In this document: positions 1 through 8,942 of the stretch, piece after piece
How positions within the stretch are numbered: the stretch's first letter is position 1
How the letters are laid out: each line of letters begins with the position of its first letter
DNA from: a virus
Reading direction: 5' to 3' (one strand)
Virus record (IMG/VR): IMGVR_UViG_3300021505_000001
Coordinates: 91,703 to 155,702 of that record
DNA: 64,000 bases
Made by a program: the position numbers and the translations under genes
The notes under the pieces: model-generated
Told to the model about the DNA's origin: nothing
Seen by the model: only the letters and a program-made list of their open reading frames with translations
The model's database searches: none

Positions 1-748
1 AAAGATGTAAGTGAATTTGTCTATCATTAGAGATTGTTCCCCAACTATTCCAAAAGCCAAGCTCTCTTTCTGTTATACCCTGTATTCCTTCCTGAGCTAT
101 ATTATATTTGACTCTATGATATTGAACAGCAGTATCGGTTAATAGTATTAAATATACTGATTCTGAATCAGAATCAATTTTGTATCTTATAAGGTATTCT
201 GAACTGTACTCTTTATAAGTTGTATTAGTTAGTTTTATATTATAGAAACTTTGATGTTTATTTCCTAAATGTATTGTATAACTAGAAACATTTGAGACAT
301 AAAAAAGTATATTGTATTTTGATTCATTTATTTTCGTTAAAGAATATCTTATGTAATAGTCAGATTTATGACTTGTTGATAGTCTAATGCTATAACTAAC
401 TATATTTTCTGTGCCGAATCTATGTAATATGTAATAAGGGCTTTCAAATATGGATAAATAGATATCATAGTTTAGAATATTGTATTTGGAGACATGATTG
501 TTGATTAACCGTATTCCATAATTAGAAGCATGCAGTGTAGTAGCTTTAAATCGTTTAATATCATACTTAGAGCGATGATTATTATTTAATAATACCTTAT
601 AAACAGAAGTATGTAATGTAGTAGCTTCAAATCGTTTAATATCATATTTAGAGCGATGAGTAGCTAATTCTCTAATACTATAAACACTATTGTGGATAGT
701 AGTGATTGATGTGCGTGGTGTTTCTCTGAATATAGTTAGTATAGGCAT
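1..748 (-). CDS. Repetitive beta-rich protein, likely virion/tail (3' end outside window)
   Basis: This frame is open from an ATG at 748 leftward to the window edge, giving about 249 codons with no stop, so the C-terminus is missing. The protein is built from imperfect repeats around the pattern S-K-Y-x-I, for example HRSKYDIKRF twice and SKYNILNY. Two neighbouring copies are also nearly identical as DNA. A late-type TAAAACATT element lies about 45 bp upstream, pointing at this gene, so I infer late expression with virion proteins. The repeat style recalls the SER-motif proteins at 14399 and 37310, but no domain family is recognised. The ribosome site is weak (GATAGGAC). Confidence 0.65.
   Translation of the reverse strand, partial: MPILTIFRETPRTSITTIHNSVYSIRELATHRSKYDIKRFEATTLHTSVYKVLLNNNHRSKYDIKRFKATTLHASNYGIRLINNHVSKYNILNYDIYLSIFESPYYILHRFGTENIVSYSIRLSTSHKSDYYIRYSLTKINESKYNILFYVSNVSSYTIHLGNKHQSFYNIKLTNTTYKEYSSEYLIRYKIDSDSESVYLILLTDTAVQYHRVKYNIAQEGIQGITERELGFWNSWGTISNDRQIHLHL
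524..659. repeat. Two 55-bp near-identical direct repeats, period 81 bp
   Basis: Positions 524-578 and 605-659 match at about 50 of 55 bases. They lie in frame in the partial left-edge gene and encode a duplicated 27-residue unit, so they look like a recent internal duplication. Confidence 0.8.
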
Positions 749-793
749 TTAGAGATTATAGTCCTATCTTTTTTAAATGGTTAAGTTTTTTTG

Positions 794-802
794 AATGTTT
801 TA
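794..802 (-). promoter_or_regulatory. Late-type element TAAAACATT
   Basis: The minus strand reads TAAAACATT, followed by an A-rich tract, about 45 bp before the ATG at 748. It is one member of the recurrent set found ahead of virion transcription units. Confidence 0.55.
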
Positions 803-811
803 CTTATAATA

Positions 812-847
812 AAAAAGCCTCATATGATTTAACATATGAGGCTTTTT
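812..847. terminator. Bidirectional intrinsic terminator
   Basis: A perfect 15-bp stem (812-826 with 833-847) has a 6-nt loop and is flanked by A and T runs. It ends the leftward transcript of the 1196 and 871 genes and would separate it from the next unit. Confidence 0.85.
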
Positions 848-870
848 GGATTTCTTTATAGATTTTCTGC

Positions 871-1194
871 CTATCTTTCGATTTTATAATAGATTTCATC
901 TAGGATATATTCCTGAGTTTCTTCATCGGGAATTTCTCCACTTTTTGTTATATATTCTAAATCAAATCCTTTTTTGTCTGTTTCAAAAATACGTACTGTA
1001 AAATGAAACCATCCAATATAAAAACCAAGTTCGTTCATCAGATGATAACTTCCACTAAGAAGAATATCACTACCAACAATTTTGATACTCCACTCAGCAT
1101 CAAATCCACTCCCAGATGGCAATATGTCATACCAACTAGAACTTTCTATAATTTCTTTAAAGGCTCTGAAAACATTTAAAAATGTAATACTCAT
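871..1194 (-). CDS. Small hypothetical protein, 107 aa
   Basis: This acidic, aromatic-rich protein matches no family I recognise. It has no signal peptide or membrane segment. The gene starts one base after the stop of the 1196 gene, so the two are translationally coupled, and a strong terminator follows at 812-847. The pair has no late TAAAACATT element. A TATAAT-like box lies upstream of the first gene, so the two probably form a separate accessory unit inserted between structural operons. Confidence 0.75.
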   Translation of the reverse strand: MSITFLNVFRAFKEIIESSSWYDILPSGSGFDAEWSIKIVGSDILLSGSYHLMNELGFYIGWFHFTVRIFETDKKGFDLEYITKSGEIPDEETQEYILDEIYYKIER

Positions 1195-1195
1195 T

Positions 1196-1378
1196 TTAAC
1201 ACCAAGAACTTTTCTTCAATTGTTTATTTGTAAAGTTACGAATGTATACTTTTTCTTCTTCTTTTTTATAAAGGACATTAAGAGGACCCCAATCATAACA
1301 TGCTCCTCTTTCCAATATTCTAATCTCAGTATCATCAGGGATATTTTTTAGCCTATCTATTAATTCTTTCTTTTTCAT
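1196..1378 (-). CDS. Small hypothetical protein, 60 aa
   Basis: The start is supported by a good site (GAGGAG, 6 nt before ATG). The N-terminus MKKKELIDRLKNIPDDTEI resembles a recurrent type of short phage/bacterial protein with a helix followed by an acidic strand (an 'xxELIxxLxxxPxDxxV' opening), but I cannot assign a function. It is first in a two-gene unit with the 871 gene and has one TGG-TGT (W-C) C-terminal end. Confidence 0.7.
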   Translation of the reverse strand: MKKKELIDRLKNIPDDTEIRILERGACYDWGPLNVLYKKEEEKVYIRNFTNKQLKKSSWC

Positions 1379-1426
1379 AGTTAACTCCTCATTTTTTACT
1401 TGACTACTTTTGAAGGAATCTATATA

Positions 1427-1432
1427 ATTATA
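1427..1432 (-). promoter_or_regulatory. Possible sigma70 -10 box (TATAAT)
   Basis: TATAAT on the minus strand lies about 50 bp before the 1378 start. No convincing -35 box is visible at 17 bp, so this is a tentative call. Confidence 0.3.
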
Positions 1433-1553
1433 CTTATTAAAATTAATATTTAAAGAAAAATGTTGATATGTCTTTTTTGTGAATTGGGTGAGATTAAAGT
1501 GTAGGAAATTATTGAAGATTTTAAATATGTAAAGATTGCTATGAATAATACTC

Positions 1554-1766
1554 CTAAATAAAGGTTCTTCCTCTGTATTTATTAAATACTTCCCATATTT
1601 GTGAGTATTTTTCAGTAGATGGTGGTATACCTCCTGTCAATTTACCGTCTACTACTAAAGGTGGGGTTCCAAAGAGTTCCCCACCTTTTTCTTTTAGAAA
1701 TTCATGATAGAATTTTCTTTTTAAACTTTTAAATTTTTCAAGTTGTCTTAAAGTTGATGCCTGCAT
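1554..1766 (-). CDS. Small hypothetical protein, 70 aa, end of structural operon
   Basis: The ATG overlaps the stop of the upstream gene (TAATG), which implies coupled translation. The protein has a basic helical N-terminal half and a C-terminal half with G-T-P-P-L and G-G-I-P-P motifs. No family is recognised. Its place as the last gene of a leftward operon with a late-type promoter suggests a virion or assembly role. Confidence 0.7.
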   Translation of the reverse strand: MQASTLRQLEKFKSLKRKFYHEFLKEKGGELFGTPPLVVDGKLTGGIPPSTEKYSQIWEVFNKYRGRTFI

Positions 1767-2521
1767 TAAATTAATCCTAAACCATCCCCATCATAATCTA
1801 TAGCTATTGAGCTGATGATTCTATCTTTTCTTCTTTGTAAGCTTCTCGTTATACTTTCTGTGGCTGGAACATTAAATGATACAGAAAGTCCAGAAAGAGA
1901 AACACTTCTGATTCCTCCCTCTGATGAAAATGTATCTGATTGATAGATATGTAACATCATATTTATTTCAAAGAGTTCTTTAAATATTGTGATCATATTA
2001 ATAGGTATTTCATCAAGGGTAAAATACCTATTATACAATGCTACATATTTAATGTTTGGTTTCAGTTTTATATTTGTTCCACTAAGAAAATATTTGGATA
2101 CATGGGTATCAAAATATTCCTTTACAATATATAGACTTTCTTTTACAGCTAATGCCCCCTTTAATGACCCGCTTTGATATGCATAGGATAATGGAACTGA
2201 AGGATTTGAATATCCATAATGAGAATAGAAAAGAGTCCTCAATTCATCGACAATCAAATCCTTTTCACGTAGTATAATAAATTCCATAAAGTTTTCGTCA
2301 ATGGTATCATAAACATTAACCAGGACATACTCATCATTTGGGTTAGCAGGGGGTGGTGAAGTAAATTCTTTCTCTTCAAGTATAGGTGTATTTTCAGACA
2401 TCTCATTCATCGTTAGTTGTGCGATGAAATTAAGCATATCTGTATACTTTGCTACATCTGTAATTTCAAAAGGTGGATGTTGAAGGAAATAATTTATTAC
2501 ATCTTGAGCTGATAATGCCAT
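1766..2521 (-). CDS. Hypothetical structural-operon protein, 251 aa
   Basis: No known domain is recognised. The N-terminus is helical and is followed by a Pro-rich stretch at residues 52-60. The rest is mixed alpha/beta, and the C-terminus reads IDYDGDGLGLI. It lies in the operon that starts at 5364 under a late-type promoter, between the 158-aa gene and the 70-aa gene it overlaps. A baseplate or neck role is possible, but nothing in the sequence proves it. Confidence 0.7.
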   Translation of the reverse strand: MALSAQDVINYFLQHPPFEITDVAKYTDMLNFIAQLTMNEMSENTPILEEKEFTSPPPANPNDEYVLVNVYDTIDENFMEFIILREKDLIVDELRTLFYSHYGYSNPSVPLSYAYQSGSLKGALAVKESLYIVKEYFDTHVSKYFLSGTNIKLKPNIKYVALYNRYFTLDEIPINMITIFKELFEINMMLHIYQSDTFSSEGGIRSVSLSGLSVSFNVPATESITRSLQRRKDRIISSIAIDYDGDGLGLI

Positions 2522-2548
2522 TTTAACTACCCGTTTTTTAAAGTGTTT

Positions 2549-3025
2549 TTAAATTCCAACATTTTCATTTTTTATTGGTTCATATGCCAAGTAACGAATA
2601 AAATTCACAAAATCAATAAAATCTCCATAGTACATTCTTAGGCTACCAAGATAGTTACCAACATCTGAACCATAATATTTGTCTACTATTGGACTCATTA
2701 CCTTTACAATATTTTGTCTTGATGGAAGTTTTTTATTAAGCCAAACTTCAATAATCTCTAAATCAATATCCATTGATTCTACTATTTCTTTAGCTACTAA
2801 TGAATCTATAGGAATATACTTTTTTAAATTGCCTTCAAAAACTATACGAACTTTTAACATAATAAGTTTTTTAGTTTCTAAAGCCTCTCTATTTGCATGA
2901 GAAGTTCCTTTGTATAATCTTATAGATACAAGTTTTCTGTTAAGTTTATCTTCCTCAATCTTGATGCCAACATTCCCTTCAGGGATTTTAACATCTACCT
3001 TTTCTTTTACTACATTTATAGACAT
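2549..3025 (-). CDS. Hypothetical structural-operon protein, 158 aa
   Basis: This mixed alpha/beta protein has a Lys-rich N-terminal half rich in beta-strand residues (VDVKIPEGNVGIKI) and a helical C-terminal half. An AAAGG site precedes the ATG. No family is recognised. It is the third or later gene of the leftward late operon and lies 10 bp after the 105-aa gene. Confidence 0.7.
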   Translation of the reverse strand: MSINVVKEKVDVKIPEGNVGIKIEEDKLNRKLVSIRLYKGTSHANREALETKKLIMLKVRIVFEGNLKKYIPIDSLVAKEIVESMDIDLEIIEVWLNKKLPSRQNIVKVMSPIVDKYYGSDVGNYLGSLRMYYGDFIDFVNFIRYLAYEPIKNENVGI

Positions 3026-3035
3026 ATAAATACCT

Positions 3036-3353
3036 TTACTTACTGTTCAGTAGTTTAGCATTTTTTATTATGGACATTATTTTATTAAATAACTGTTGTA
3101 TTTTTTCAGAAACTTTGTTTGCTTCTTTTACTGTTGCTATACCTACCATATAGGAATAATTCTCTATATTTTCAACAACTACTTTTCCGTATATTAATTT
3201 ATTTTTGGAAGTCTTTGCAGACAGTTTTTCCAATGTAGGGGTTAAATATCTTGATACGGGAACTTTTACAAAAACCAAAATATAGTCTTTGTCCATTAAT
3301 TTTATCTCTATTTTTGCATTACTGTTAAGCATTTTTTCTAAAACTTTTTCCAT
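3036..3353 (-). CDS. Hypothetical structural-operon protein, 105 aa
   Basis: A strong AAGGAG ribosome site sits 7 nt before the ATG. The protein alternates strands and helices, is Lys-rich and has no cysteine or membrane segment. It follows the 570-aa gene by 13 bp in the same leftward late operon. Function unknown. Confidence 0.7.
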   Translation of the reverse strand: MEKVLEKMLNSNAKIEIKLMDKDYILVFVKVPVSRYLTPTLEKLSAKTSKNKLIYGKVVVENIENYSYMVGIATVKEANKVSEKIQQLFNKIMSIIKNAKLLNSK

Positions 3354-3366
3354 TTTTTTAATCTCC

Positions 3367-5079
3367 TTAAACGATAGCTTTAACTGGGTTTACAATTATA
3401 GCCCTATCCTCTCTCATAGAAATTATGTTTTGTTTTTTCACTGTTAATTTTATTGTATTTTCTCTTGGTTCCATATAAACAGCTTCTAATGGACGTGCTT
3501 TCCTATATAACTGTCCATCTAAAACTTCTTTTTTTGGAAGGGGTAAAAATACATCGATTTTATTACTATTTATTTTATCAGAAATATTATTTTTTGCTGT
3601 TACTATGAATTTAGCTAATTCATCTCCTTTCAAATTTATATAGTTACGTAATATTTTTATTATAATTATTGGGGTAAACACAGAAGGTTGTATATACTGT
3701 ATTGTTTGATATGGTACATAATGGAGTTTTTCTACTTTAGCTATTAATAGCTGAAGTAGAAAATACTGTAGTGTGGGTTTAGAATTTTCTAACTGAATAT
3801 TATAAATTTCATTTATACCATGTCCTATCTTTAATAGTTTACTATCAAATGTTGTCAATGAAGCCATTATATCTGCTGGTAATAAATGAATTGCTAAACC
3901 ACTAAGTAAAATCAATCCATCATTATAGTCAATTGATGAAGCTACTGATATTACCATATCTTTATAACGCAAAGCATTTTCTTTATGTAATGCAGCTAAA
4001 ACACTTGCTTTATCAGAGGCGTCTAAATTTACATCGAACAATATTGTTTCAAGACTTTTGTTGTTTCTTTCTATTGAACTTATTTGTTTCCCTATTACTG
4101 TATTTAAAGAATCAATAATTTCCGTGTAACGTTTTCCATCCATCCTTTTTAATATTAAGGCATGATATAGAGTAACGTTACGTTGGAAATTTGATAAATC
4201 ATCAGAAAGAGAAACATCTACAAGAAGTTTACCTAATAATGCTATCCAAAATTCTTTGTTTGCAAAGTAATTCTTTGGTAGAAGAGACAAATTATGTGTT
4301 ACAAAGGATGCATCTTTTAAAGACTTAGAAGATATAAACTGAGATATAATACCAACTATTTTATTTGGATGAGGGTTTACATAATTAAGAAATTTTGAGA
4401 ATTCATTTCCAAAATTAACTGGGTCTTTTATGTTAGACACTTTAAGTTTGTATGTTACAATATTTCCAAGTTCTTTATTTTCATGTGGTTCTTCAGGAAT
4501 AATATTATTTTCTATTAGTTCTTTAGTTTTTTCATAACCAATAATTTTAAAGGGTAATTTGGGAATTAAAGGAAAAGTCAAAGGCTCTACAGCTTGTTCT
4601 TTTACTTTTGTATTTCTTTTCTTACGTTTTAGCCCTTTTTGTTTTTTTGTTTTAGTTATAAGTTGAAAATCAGTTTTAGTTTTGCTGTTTTTAAAATTAT
4701 CACGTATTGTTTTTTGATAAACTTTATCCTGTGTTAGAACATAAGCATATGTCGCTTGGTTTAATCTACTGCGTTTCTCTTTGTGAGATGTTATGGCATC
4801 AAATGTTTGGCTTCTTTTATGTATATTTTGCCATATATTACTATCTTTGGGAAAGAGTTTTCTAAGGTTTGTAATATCTTTTGTATTTACGGTCTGCTCT
4901 ACTTTATCATAGTTGGGAATTCTTAACAAGTACGATTTGGCAGGAATCTCCTGAGCTTTCTTGATCATTTGCTGTAATTTTTCAGGACGAATGTAATAAG
5001 TCCTAAAAATTACACCTTTTCTTGGGTCAACAGCCCCTTTTAATACTGGTACTAAATATGTGCTTGATTTGAAAGGCAT
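3367..5079 (-). CDS. Hypothetical virion-associated protein with N-terminal RTYYI motif, 570 aa
   Basis: The N-terminus carries LVPVLKGAVDPRKGVIFRTY, completed as RTYYI. A version of this module recurs in the 5113 and 5913 proteins. A very basic segment lies near residues 140-165 (KTKKQKGLKRKKRN), followed by a long helical domain to the C-terminus. No enzymatic motif is visible. The shared N-terminal module, the late-type promoter at 5440 and the neighbouring structural genes suggest a capsid-internal or connector-associated protein; this is inference. The ribosome site is weak. Confidence 0.7.
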   Translation of the reverse strand: MPFKSSTYLVPVLKGAVDPRKGVIFRTYYIRPEKLQQMIKKAQEIPAKSYLLRIPNYDKVEQTVNTKDITNLRKLFPKDSNIWQNIHKRSQTFDAITSHKEKRSRLNQATYAYVLTQDKVYQKTIRDNFKNSKTKTDFQLITKTKKQKGLKRKKRNTKVKEQAVEPLTFPLIPKLPFKIIGYEKTKELIENNIIPEEPHENKELGNIVTYKLKVSNIKDPVNFGNEFSKFLNYVNPHPNKIVGIISQFISSKSLKDASFVTHNLSLLPKNYFANKEFWIALLGKLLVDVSLSDDLSNFQRNVTLYHALILKRMDGKRYTEIIDSLNTVIGKQISSIERNNKSLETILFDVNLDASDKASVLAALHKENALRYKDMVISVASSIDYNDGLILLSGLAIHLLPADIMASLTTFDSKLLKIGHGINEIYNIQLENSKPTLQYFLLQLLIAKVEKLHYVPYQTIQYIQPSVFTPIIIIKILRNYINLKGDELAKFIVTAKNNISDKINSNKIDVFLPLPKKEVLDGQLYRKARPLEAVYMEPRENTIKLTVKKQNIISMREDRAIIVNPVKAIV

Positions 5080-5112
5080 CTGTTTTCTTCTTTCACTTGG
5101 TTTTGTTTAAGT

Positions 5113-5364
5113 TTAAATTCCACAGAAAAATTGTTTGGCTGCGTTGGGGTCAATTCCCTGTTTAGCAAAATCATCATAATTATTGATTTCTTTAAGATTA
5201 AGAGTGCCTTTTTCCAATTTCTTTGGAGTTAAAGTTTCTTTCTTTCCTTTTTTACGTCCTTTCTGTGGGTCAATATAATAAGTTCTTTCAAATGAGGTTT
5301 CTTTCTTTTTATCAAAAACTGTCTTTTTAATTGGAACAAGTTTTCCTAAATTTTTACGAGACAT
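5113..5364 (-). CDS. Small basic protein with RTYYI motif, 83 aa
   Basis: I chose the ATG at 5364 (protein MSRKNLGKLVPIKK) over an upstream TTG at 5415, because the shared LVP...RTYYI module begins there. The protein is strongly basic, with KKGRKKGKK-like runs, and ends FFCGI. It is the first gene of the leftward structural operon. The late element at 5440-5448 lies 75 bp upstream. The N-terminal module matches those of the 570-aa and 376-aa proteins, so the three may share a binding partner or location. Confidence 0.65.
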   Translation of the reverse strand: MSRKNLGKLVPIKKTVFDKKKETSFERTYYIDPQKGRKKGKKETLTPKKLEKGTLNLKEINNYDDFAKQGIDPNAAKQFFCGI

Positions 5365-5439
5365 TTTATAATACCCATTTTTTGTTTTTAATAGATTTCT
5401 TAGATATATATACAAATATTACTTTCCATAATTATATAA

Positions 5440-5462
5440 AATGTTTTATCCTATAAAACATT
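5440..5462. promoter_or_regulatory. Divergent late-type promoter pair (palindromic)
   Basis: A minus-strand TAAAACATT (5448-5440) and a plus-strand TAAAACATT (5454-5462) form a palindrome with 10-bp arms and a 3-nt spacer between the leftward 5364 gene and the rightward 5489 gene. The right-hand copy is 26 bp before the ATG at 5489. Confidence 0.6.
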
Positions 5463-5488
5463 AAAAAAACTTAAATAAGGAGGTTCCA

Positions 5489-5920
5489 ATGAAGGTTCAG
5501 CTTATTACAAATACTAAACAGTTATCTACTATGAAAAACTATCCTGAGAATGTAGGACATGTTTTTGCATCCAAAGGTGAGGACAAGATATTTCTTATAA
5601 CTCTTATTCCTGTAGCTGAGGGAACTTATGAAGTTAGAAGAATGCCAAAAGAAAAGGATTTTAAGTATTTTCTTAAAAAGGCACAAGTAGGAGAGATTTA
5701 TGATTCTTTTGAACAATATCTTAAAGAAGTCCGTAATTTTGAAGTACTTACTTCTGAAGAAACAAAATTGTTGGAGAAATATAAGGTTGATATAGAATTG
5801 AAGAAGGTAACATCTACAATATTTCATGCTTTGGATTGGACGGAAACAGTCAATTACAATATGGAACCAAAAAACGTAAATCCAACAATAGAAAAAGTAA
5901 TGGAGGCTATTCATGGATAA
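5489..5920 (+). CDS. Hypothetical structural-operon protein, 143 aa
   Basis: A strong AAGGAGG site lies 5 nt before the ATG and a late-type element 26 bp upstream, so this is the first gene of the rightward portal operon. The protein begins with a beta-rich region and continues with Lys/Glu-rich helices. It overlaps the next gene by 8 bp. No family is recognised. Its position ahead of the portal suggests a head or neck component. Confidence 0.75.
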   Translation: MKVQLITNTKQLSTMKNYPENVGHVFASKGEDKIFLITLIPVAEGTYEVRRMPKEKDFKYFLKKAQVGEIYDSFEQYLKEVRNFEVLTSEETKLLEKYKVDIELKKVTSTIFHALDWTETVNYNMEPKNVNPTIEKVMEAIHG

Positions 5921-7043
5921 GATACTTGTTTTTTTGGAAGATGAAACAACTCACCTTGAAGATGACAGAGTAGAAGAAAAATATGTTAGAAGAGGACCTT
6001 CTGCACATATTAAAAGAAGAATTCGTCCTGTAAAAATTTTACAGACTTCTAAAAAAGGGAATACTTTTTATAGAACTTATTATGTCGGTGATAAAAAACA
6101 CGAAAAGTACAGTCGTGAATTTATGCGTTCTGTACTAAGTGGAGAAAGGTATCCAAAATATATTGCTTATAATGCAAAAGCAGATGCTAAAATGAATCAA
6201 TCAGAAGTTCCTAGAGAATTTAGAGATGTTCTTGATAAATGGTCAAATACACATGTCTTTGCATCTGGTATGGAACAAGCCTATACAGATTATCGTGGGC
6301 ATCTTATTGATACAGAAGGAAGAAGATATATCCGCAATCCTGAAAATAATTCTGATAGGATTGTTTACAGTGATGGTTCTTTTATTGAATCTAAAATGAA
6401 AATGAGTCGTAATGATGATGGAGTAGATATACAATATAATAATCGTTATCGTTCATCTCAAGGAGTTGAAAGTAGAAGTAGTATATTAGCTACTGCTAAA
6501 GCAGAAGGAAACAGAAGAATTTTAGAGATTAAAAGTATAAATAACTATCATAATGAGGAACTAGGTTTATTCCTTACTAATATGGCAAAGAAATTTAATA
6601 CTATTAAATTTTCAAGTCAAACAAGACTTACTAATCCTGATACATTGTTTACATTATTACAAATGGGTATGAAAGCAGGTGATCGTCCGAGTAAATTCAA
6701 TAAATTTAAAGGTTTTTTTACAGAGGGTTTAGAGAGTGCTGATGGAGTTAGTAATGGTATGAAAGCAAAGTTAAAACAAACAATAAATCAATCAAGAAAT
6801 ATGGACGATTGGTTTTTCAGAATGGTAAAAAGTGGGATGACTGGGGAAGTACCTACTTGGGTAAAAAGTCAAGTTTTTGCTTATCTTGGTACAATAGGAG
6901 TTTCAAATTTTAAAATGGACCTTAATAAAGATAGAGCCAGTACTAAATCTTTAACTCAATTACACAGTTATATGTTACAAATAAGTCCAGATAATGATTA
7001 TCATAAAGGGTATATTCAATATAAAAAAGAAAGACATGCCTAA
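5913..7043 (+). CDS. Hypothetical head-operon protein with RTYYV motif, 376 aa
   Basis: GGAGG precedes the ATG by 6 nt. Residues about 25-60 carry a basic patch and the module VKILQTSKKGNTFYRTYYV, related to the N-termini of the 5113 and 3367 proteins. The central part contains YSDGSF and a repeated NNRYR region, and the C-terminal half is helical. It lies directly upstream of the portal gene. A minor head protein is likely, but I see no Mu gpF-type or enzyme motif. Confidence 0.7.
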   Translation: MDKILVFLEDETTHLEDDRVEEKYVRRGPSAHIKRRIRPVKILQTSKKGNTFYRTYYVGDKKHEKYSREFMRSVLSGERYPKYIAYNAKADAKMNQSEVPREFRDVLDKWSNTHVFASGMEQAYTDYRGHLIDTEGRRYIRNPENNSDRIVYSDGSFIESKMKMSRNDDGVDIQYNNRYRSSQGVESRSSILATAKAEGNRRILEIKSINNYHNEELGLFLTNMAKKFNTIKFSSQTRLTNPDTLFTLLQMGMKAGDRPSKFNKFKGFFTEGLESADGVSNGMKAKLKQTINQSRNMDDWFFRMVKSGMTGEVPTWVKSQVFAYLGTIGVSNFKMDLNKDRASTKSLTQLHSYMLQISPDNDYHKGYIQYKKERHA

Positions 7044-7069
7044 ATTTAATAAGATACGGAGAGTAAATT

Positions 7070-8815
7070 ATGTTTTCAATGTTTAAAAGGTCTTCAAGTG
7101 AGGAATCTCAATCTCCAATTGAAATGAAATTGGATTTTGATAAATTACAAGATGACTTATTTAAAAATGGGTATACTAAAGAACAAGTAGAATCTGTTAT
7201 AGAAAGATTGGATGATAATCTTTCCGAAACTGTAAGTGAAAAACGAGTTTTAAGTTATGATGATTTTTTTGGTGCAGTTACACAAGCTATAGGAGGAATA
7301 TATGATATTCCAGGTAATAGATTAAAATTATGTGATGAAATAGATAACTTTGTAGACCAAAATCCTGAAGTAAGCAATTCAGTTAAACTTTATGCTTCCT
7401 ATATTGTTTTTGGAGCTGCTGAAATAAAAATGGATGAATATGAAGTTGTTTTATCCGGTGATGATACAAATGTTGTTTCAGCGGCTTATGAATATATTGC
7501 TAAGTGGGAGGAACGTACTAAAATAAGACGTACATTTTTCCAAATAGCAAAAGATGTTGTTAAATATGGGGATGCTTTTTACGAAAAGATTCTTTCTAAT
7601 GACAGAGAAACTTTTGGTTTATTTTATATTCCTGCCAATACAATGTTAATAAAGTTAGATGAGTATGGACAACCTGTAAAATATTATCAAATCCTTGATA
7701 ATACTATTAAATTTGCAGATATGTCTGATATAACTCAGACACAGATACAGCAATTCATTACAGATAAAAAGGTTATAGAATTTGAACCCAATGAGATATT
7801 TCATTTTAATGATGGAACTTCAATTGGTTTTTCAGATGCCCCTATTAGAAATTTAGTTGTTTTATGGAAATTTTTTAAACTATTAGAACAAGCGTTAACA
7901 ATTCATAGAGTAACACGGGCAAGGCGTTTTATTGTATTTTTCCTTGATGTAACAGGAAAAACAAAGAAACAAATACGTGAAAGTATTAGGAATTTTACGA
8001 GAAAAATAAAACGGATATTTAATATCGATGTCAAAAGTGGAAGTCTTTATAGTAATCGTTCAACAGTAACTTCCTCTTCTGATTTAGTAATTCCTATTAC
8101 TAGTGAATCTAAAACAAAAGTTCAGACAATCCCTTCAGATCCTTCAGCTTCTAAAACAGAGGACTTATCCTTTTATCTTGAAAGACTTGTTACCAACCTT
8201 TTAACATCACACATTCTTTCTCCAAACAAAAGTGGAAAAGAAGAATATGTTGAAAAAGCTTTTCTAAGAATTGTAAAAATCTATCAGAAATTAATGTCTT
8301 ATACAATTGAGGACATTTATCATGAAATTTTATATAGAAAGGGTTTTAAAGATGTAAGAGTATCAATTACCTTTCCAAATCCTGATATGAAAGAGGAAAT
8401 AAAGCTGATTGATACTATTGTGCGTAGGATGATGATAGTTAATCAAATGATAGCAACTCTTGGAGTGGTTCCCCCAAATAAATGGGTCGTAAAATATGTA
8501 TTTAAAGATTTGAATTTTGCAGAGATAAATGAACTCACTCAAATGCTTGATTTTGAAAAAAAGAAACAAGAAAATGAAGCTGAAGGTGAGGAATCTCCTA
8601 CTTTATTTGAAGAGGAAGAAGTACCTGAAAATACAACAGAATCTTTTAAATTTGATGAAAATGAGAATATATCAGATTTTCTAATATCAGATATGTCCAG
8701 TAGAATTAATGAAAAAAAGCAACACCAAAATTTATCAAATATAGAAAGAATAGAGAAAGCCATAAATATGTCTCTACGGTATCTTGAAATGCAAAATAAA
8801 AATAATACTCCTTAA
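7070..8815 (+). CDS. Portal protein (T4 gp20-like)
   Basis: This is the dodecameric portal at the capsid vertex through which DNA is packaged and ejected. At 581 aa it is close to the size of T4 gp20. It has the typical layout: an acidic N-terminus, the central segment RARRFIVFFLDVTGK (near residue 280) as in the gp20 family's 'R.FYVDVG' region, then a basic stem-like helix with KSGSLYSNRS. Long C-terminal helices (LVTNLLTSHILSPN onward) precede an acidic tail with ESPTLFEEEEVPEN. A GGAG site lies upstream and a terminator downstream. The assignment also fits the terminase, protease and capsid genes elsewhere in the window. Confidence 0.85.
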   Translation: MFSMFKRSSSEESQSPIEMKLDFDKLQDDLFKNGYTKEQVESVIERLDDNLSETVSEKRVLSYDDFFGAVTQAIGGIYDIPGNRLKLCDEIDNFVDQNPEVSNSVKLYASYIVFGAAEIKMDEYEVVLSGDDTNVVSAAYEYIAKWEERTKIRRTFFQIAKDVVKYGDAFYEKILSNDRETFGLFYIPANTMLIKLDEYGQPVKYYQILDNTIKFADMSDITQTQIQQFITDKKVIEFEPNEIFHFNDGTSIGFSDAPIRNLVVLWKFFKLLEQALTIHRVTRARRFIVFFLDVTGKTKKQIRESIRNFTRKIKRIFNIDVKSGSLYSNRSTVTSSSDLVIPITSESKTKVQTIPSDPSASKTEDLSFYLERLVTNLLTSHILSPNKSGKEEYVEKAFLRIVKIYQKLMSYTIEDIYHEILYRKGFKDVRVSITFPNPDMKEEIKLIDTIVRRMMIVNQMIATLGVVPPNKWVVKYVFKDLNFAEINELTQMLDFEKKKQENEAEGEESPTLFEEEEVPENTTESFKFDENENISDFLISDMSSRINEKKQHQNLSNIERIEKAINMSLRYLEMQNKNNTP

Positions 8816-8852
8816 ATTAGTTCCCACCTGTAATAACTTCCTTATTGTTATG

Positions 8853-8886
8853 AATCAGCTTTTATATTTAAATATAAAAGCTGATT
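8853..8886. terminator. Intrinsic terminator after portal gene
   Basis: A perfect 34-bp palindrome (17-bp arms, beginning AATCAGCTTTTATATTT) is followed by a T run, 38 bp after the portal stop. Confidence 0.85.
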
Positions 8887-8933
8887 TTTTGTTTATTGTT
8901 GTATATAAATGTAAAGTTTAAGTTCATTAACAT

Positions 8934-8942
8934 TAAAACATT
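8934..8942 (+). promoter_or_regulatory. Late-type element TAAAACATT
   Basis: It lies 40 bp upstream of the ATG of the giant Kelch-type gene and just after the portal terminator, so the Kelch gene begins a new transcription unit. Confidence 0.6.

Noticed and set aside
1082-1351. An 89-codon rightward frame across the 871 and 1196 genes
   Set aside because: A poly-Phe run and no ribosome site; two coupled leftward genes with a terminator explain this DNA.
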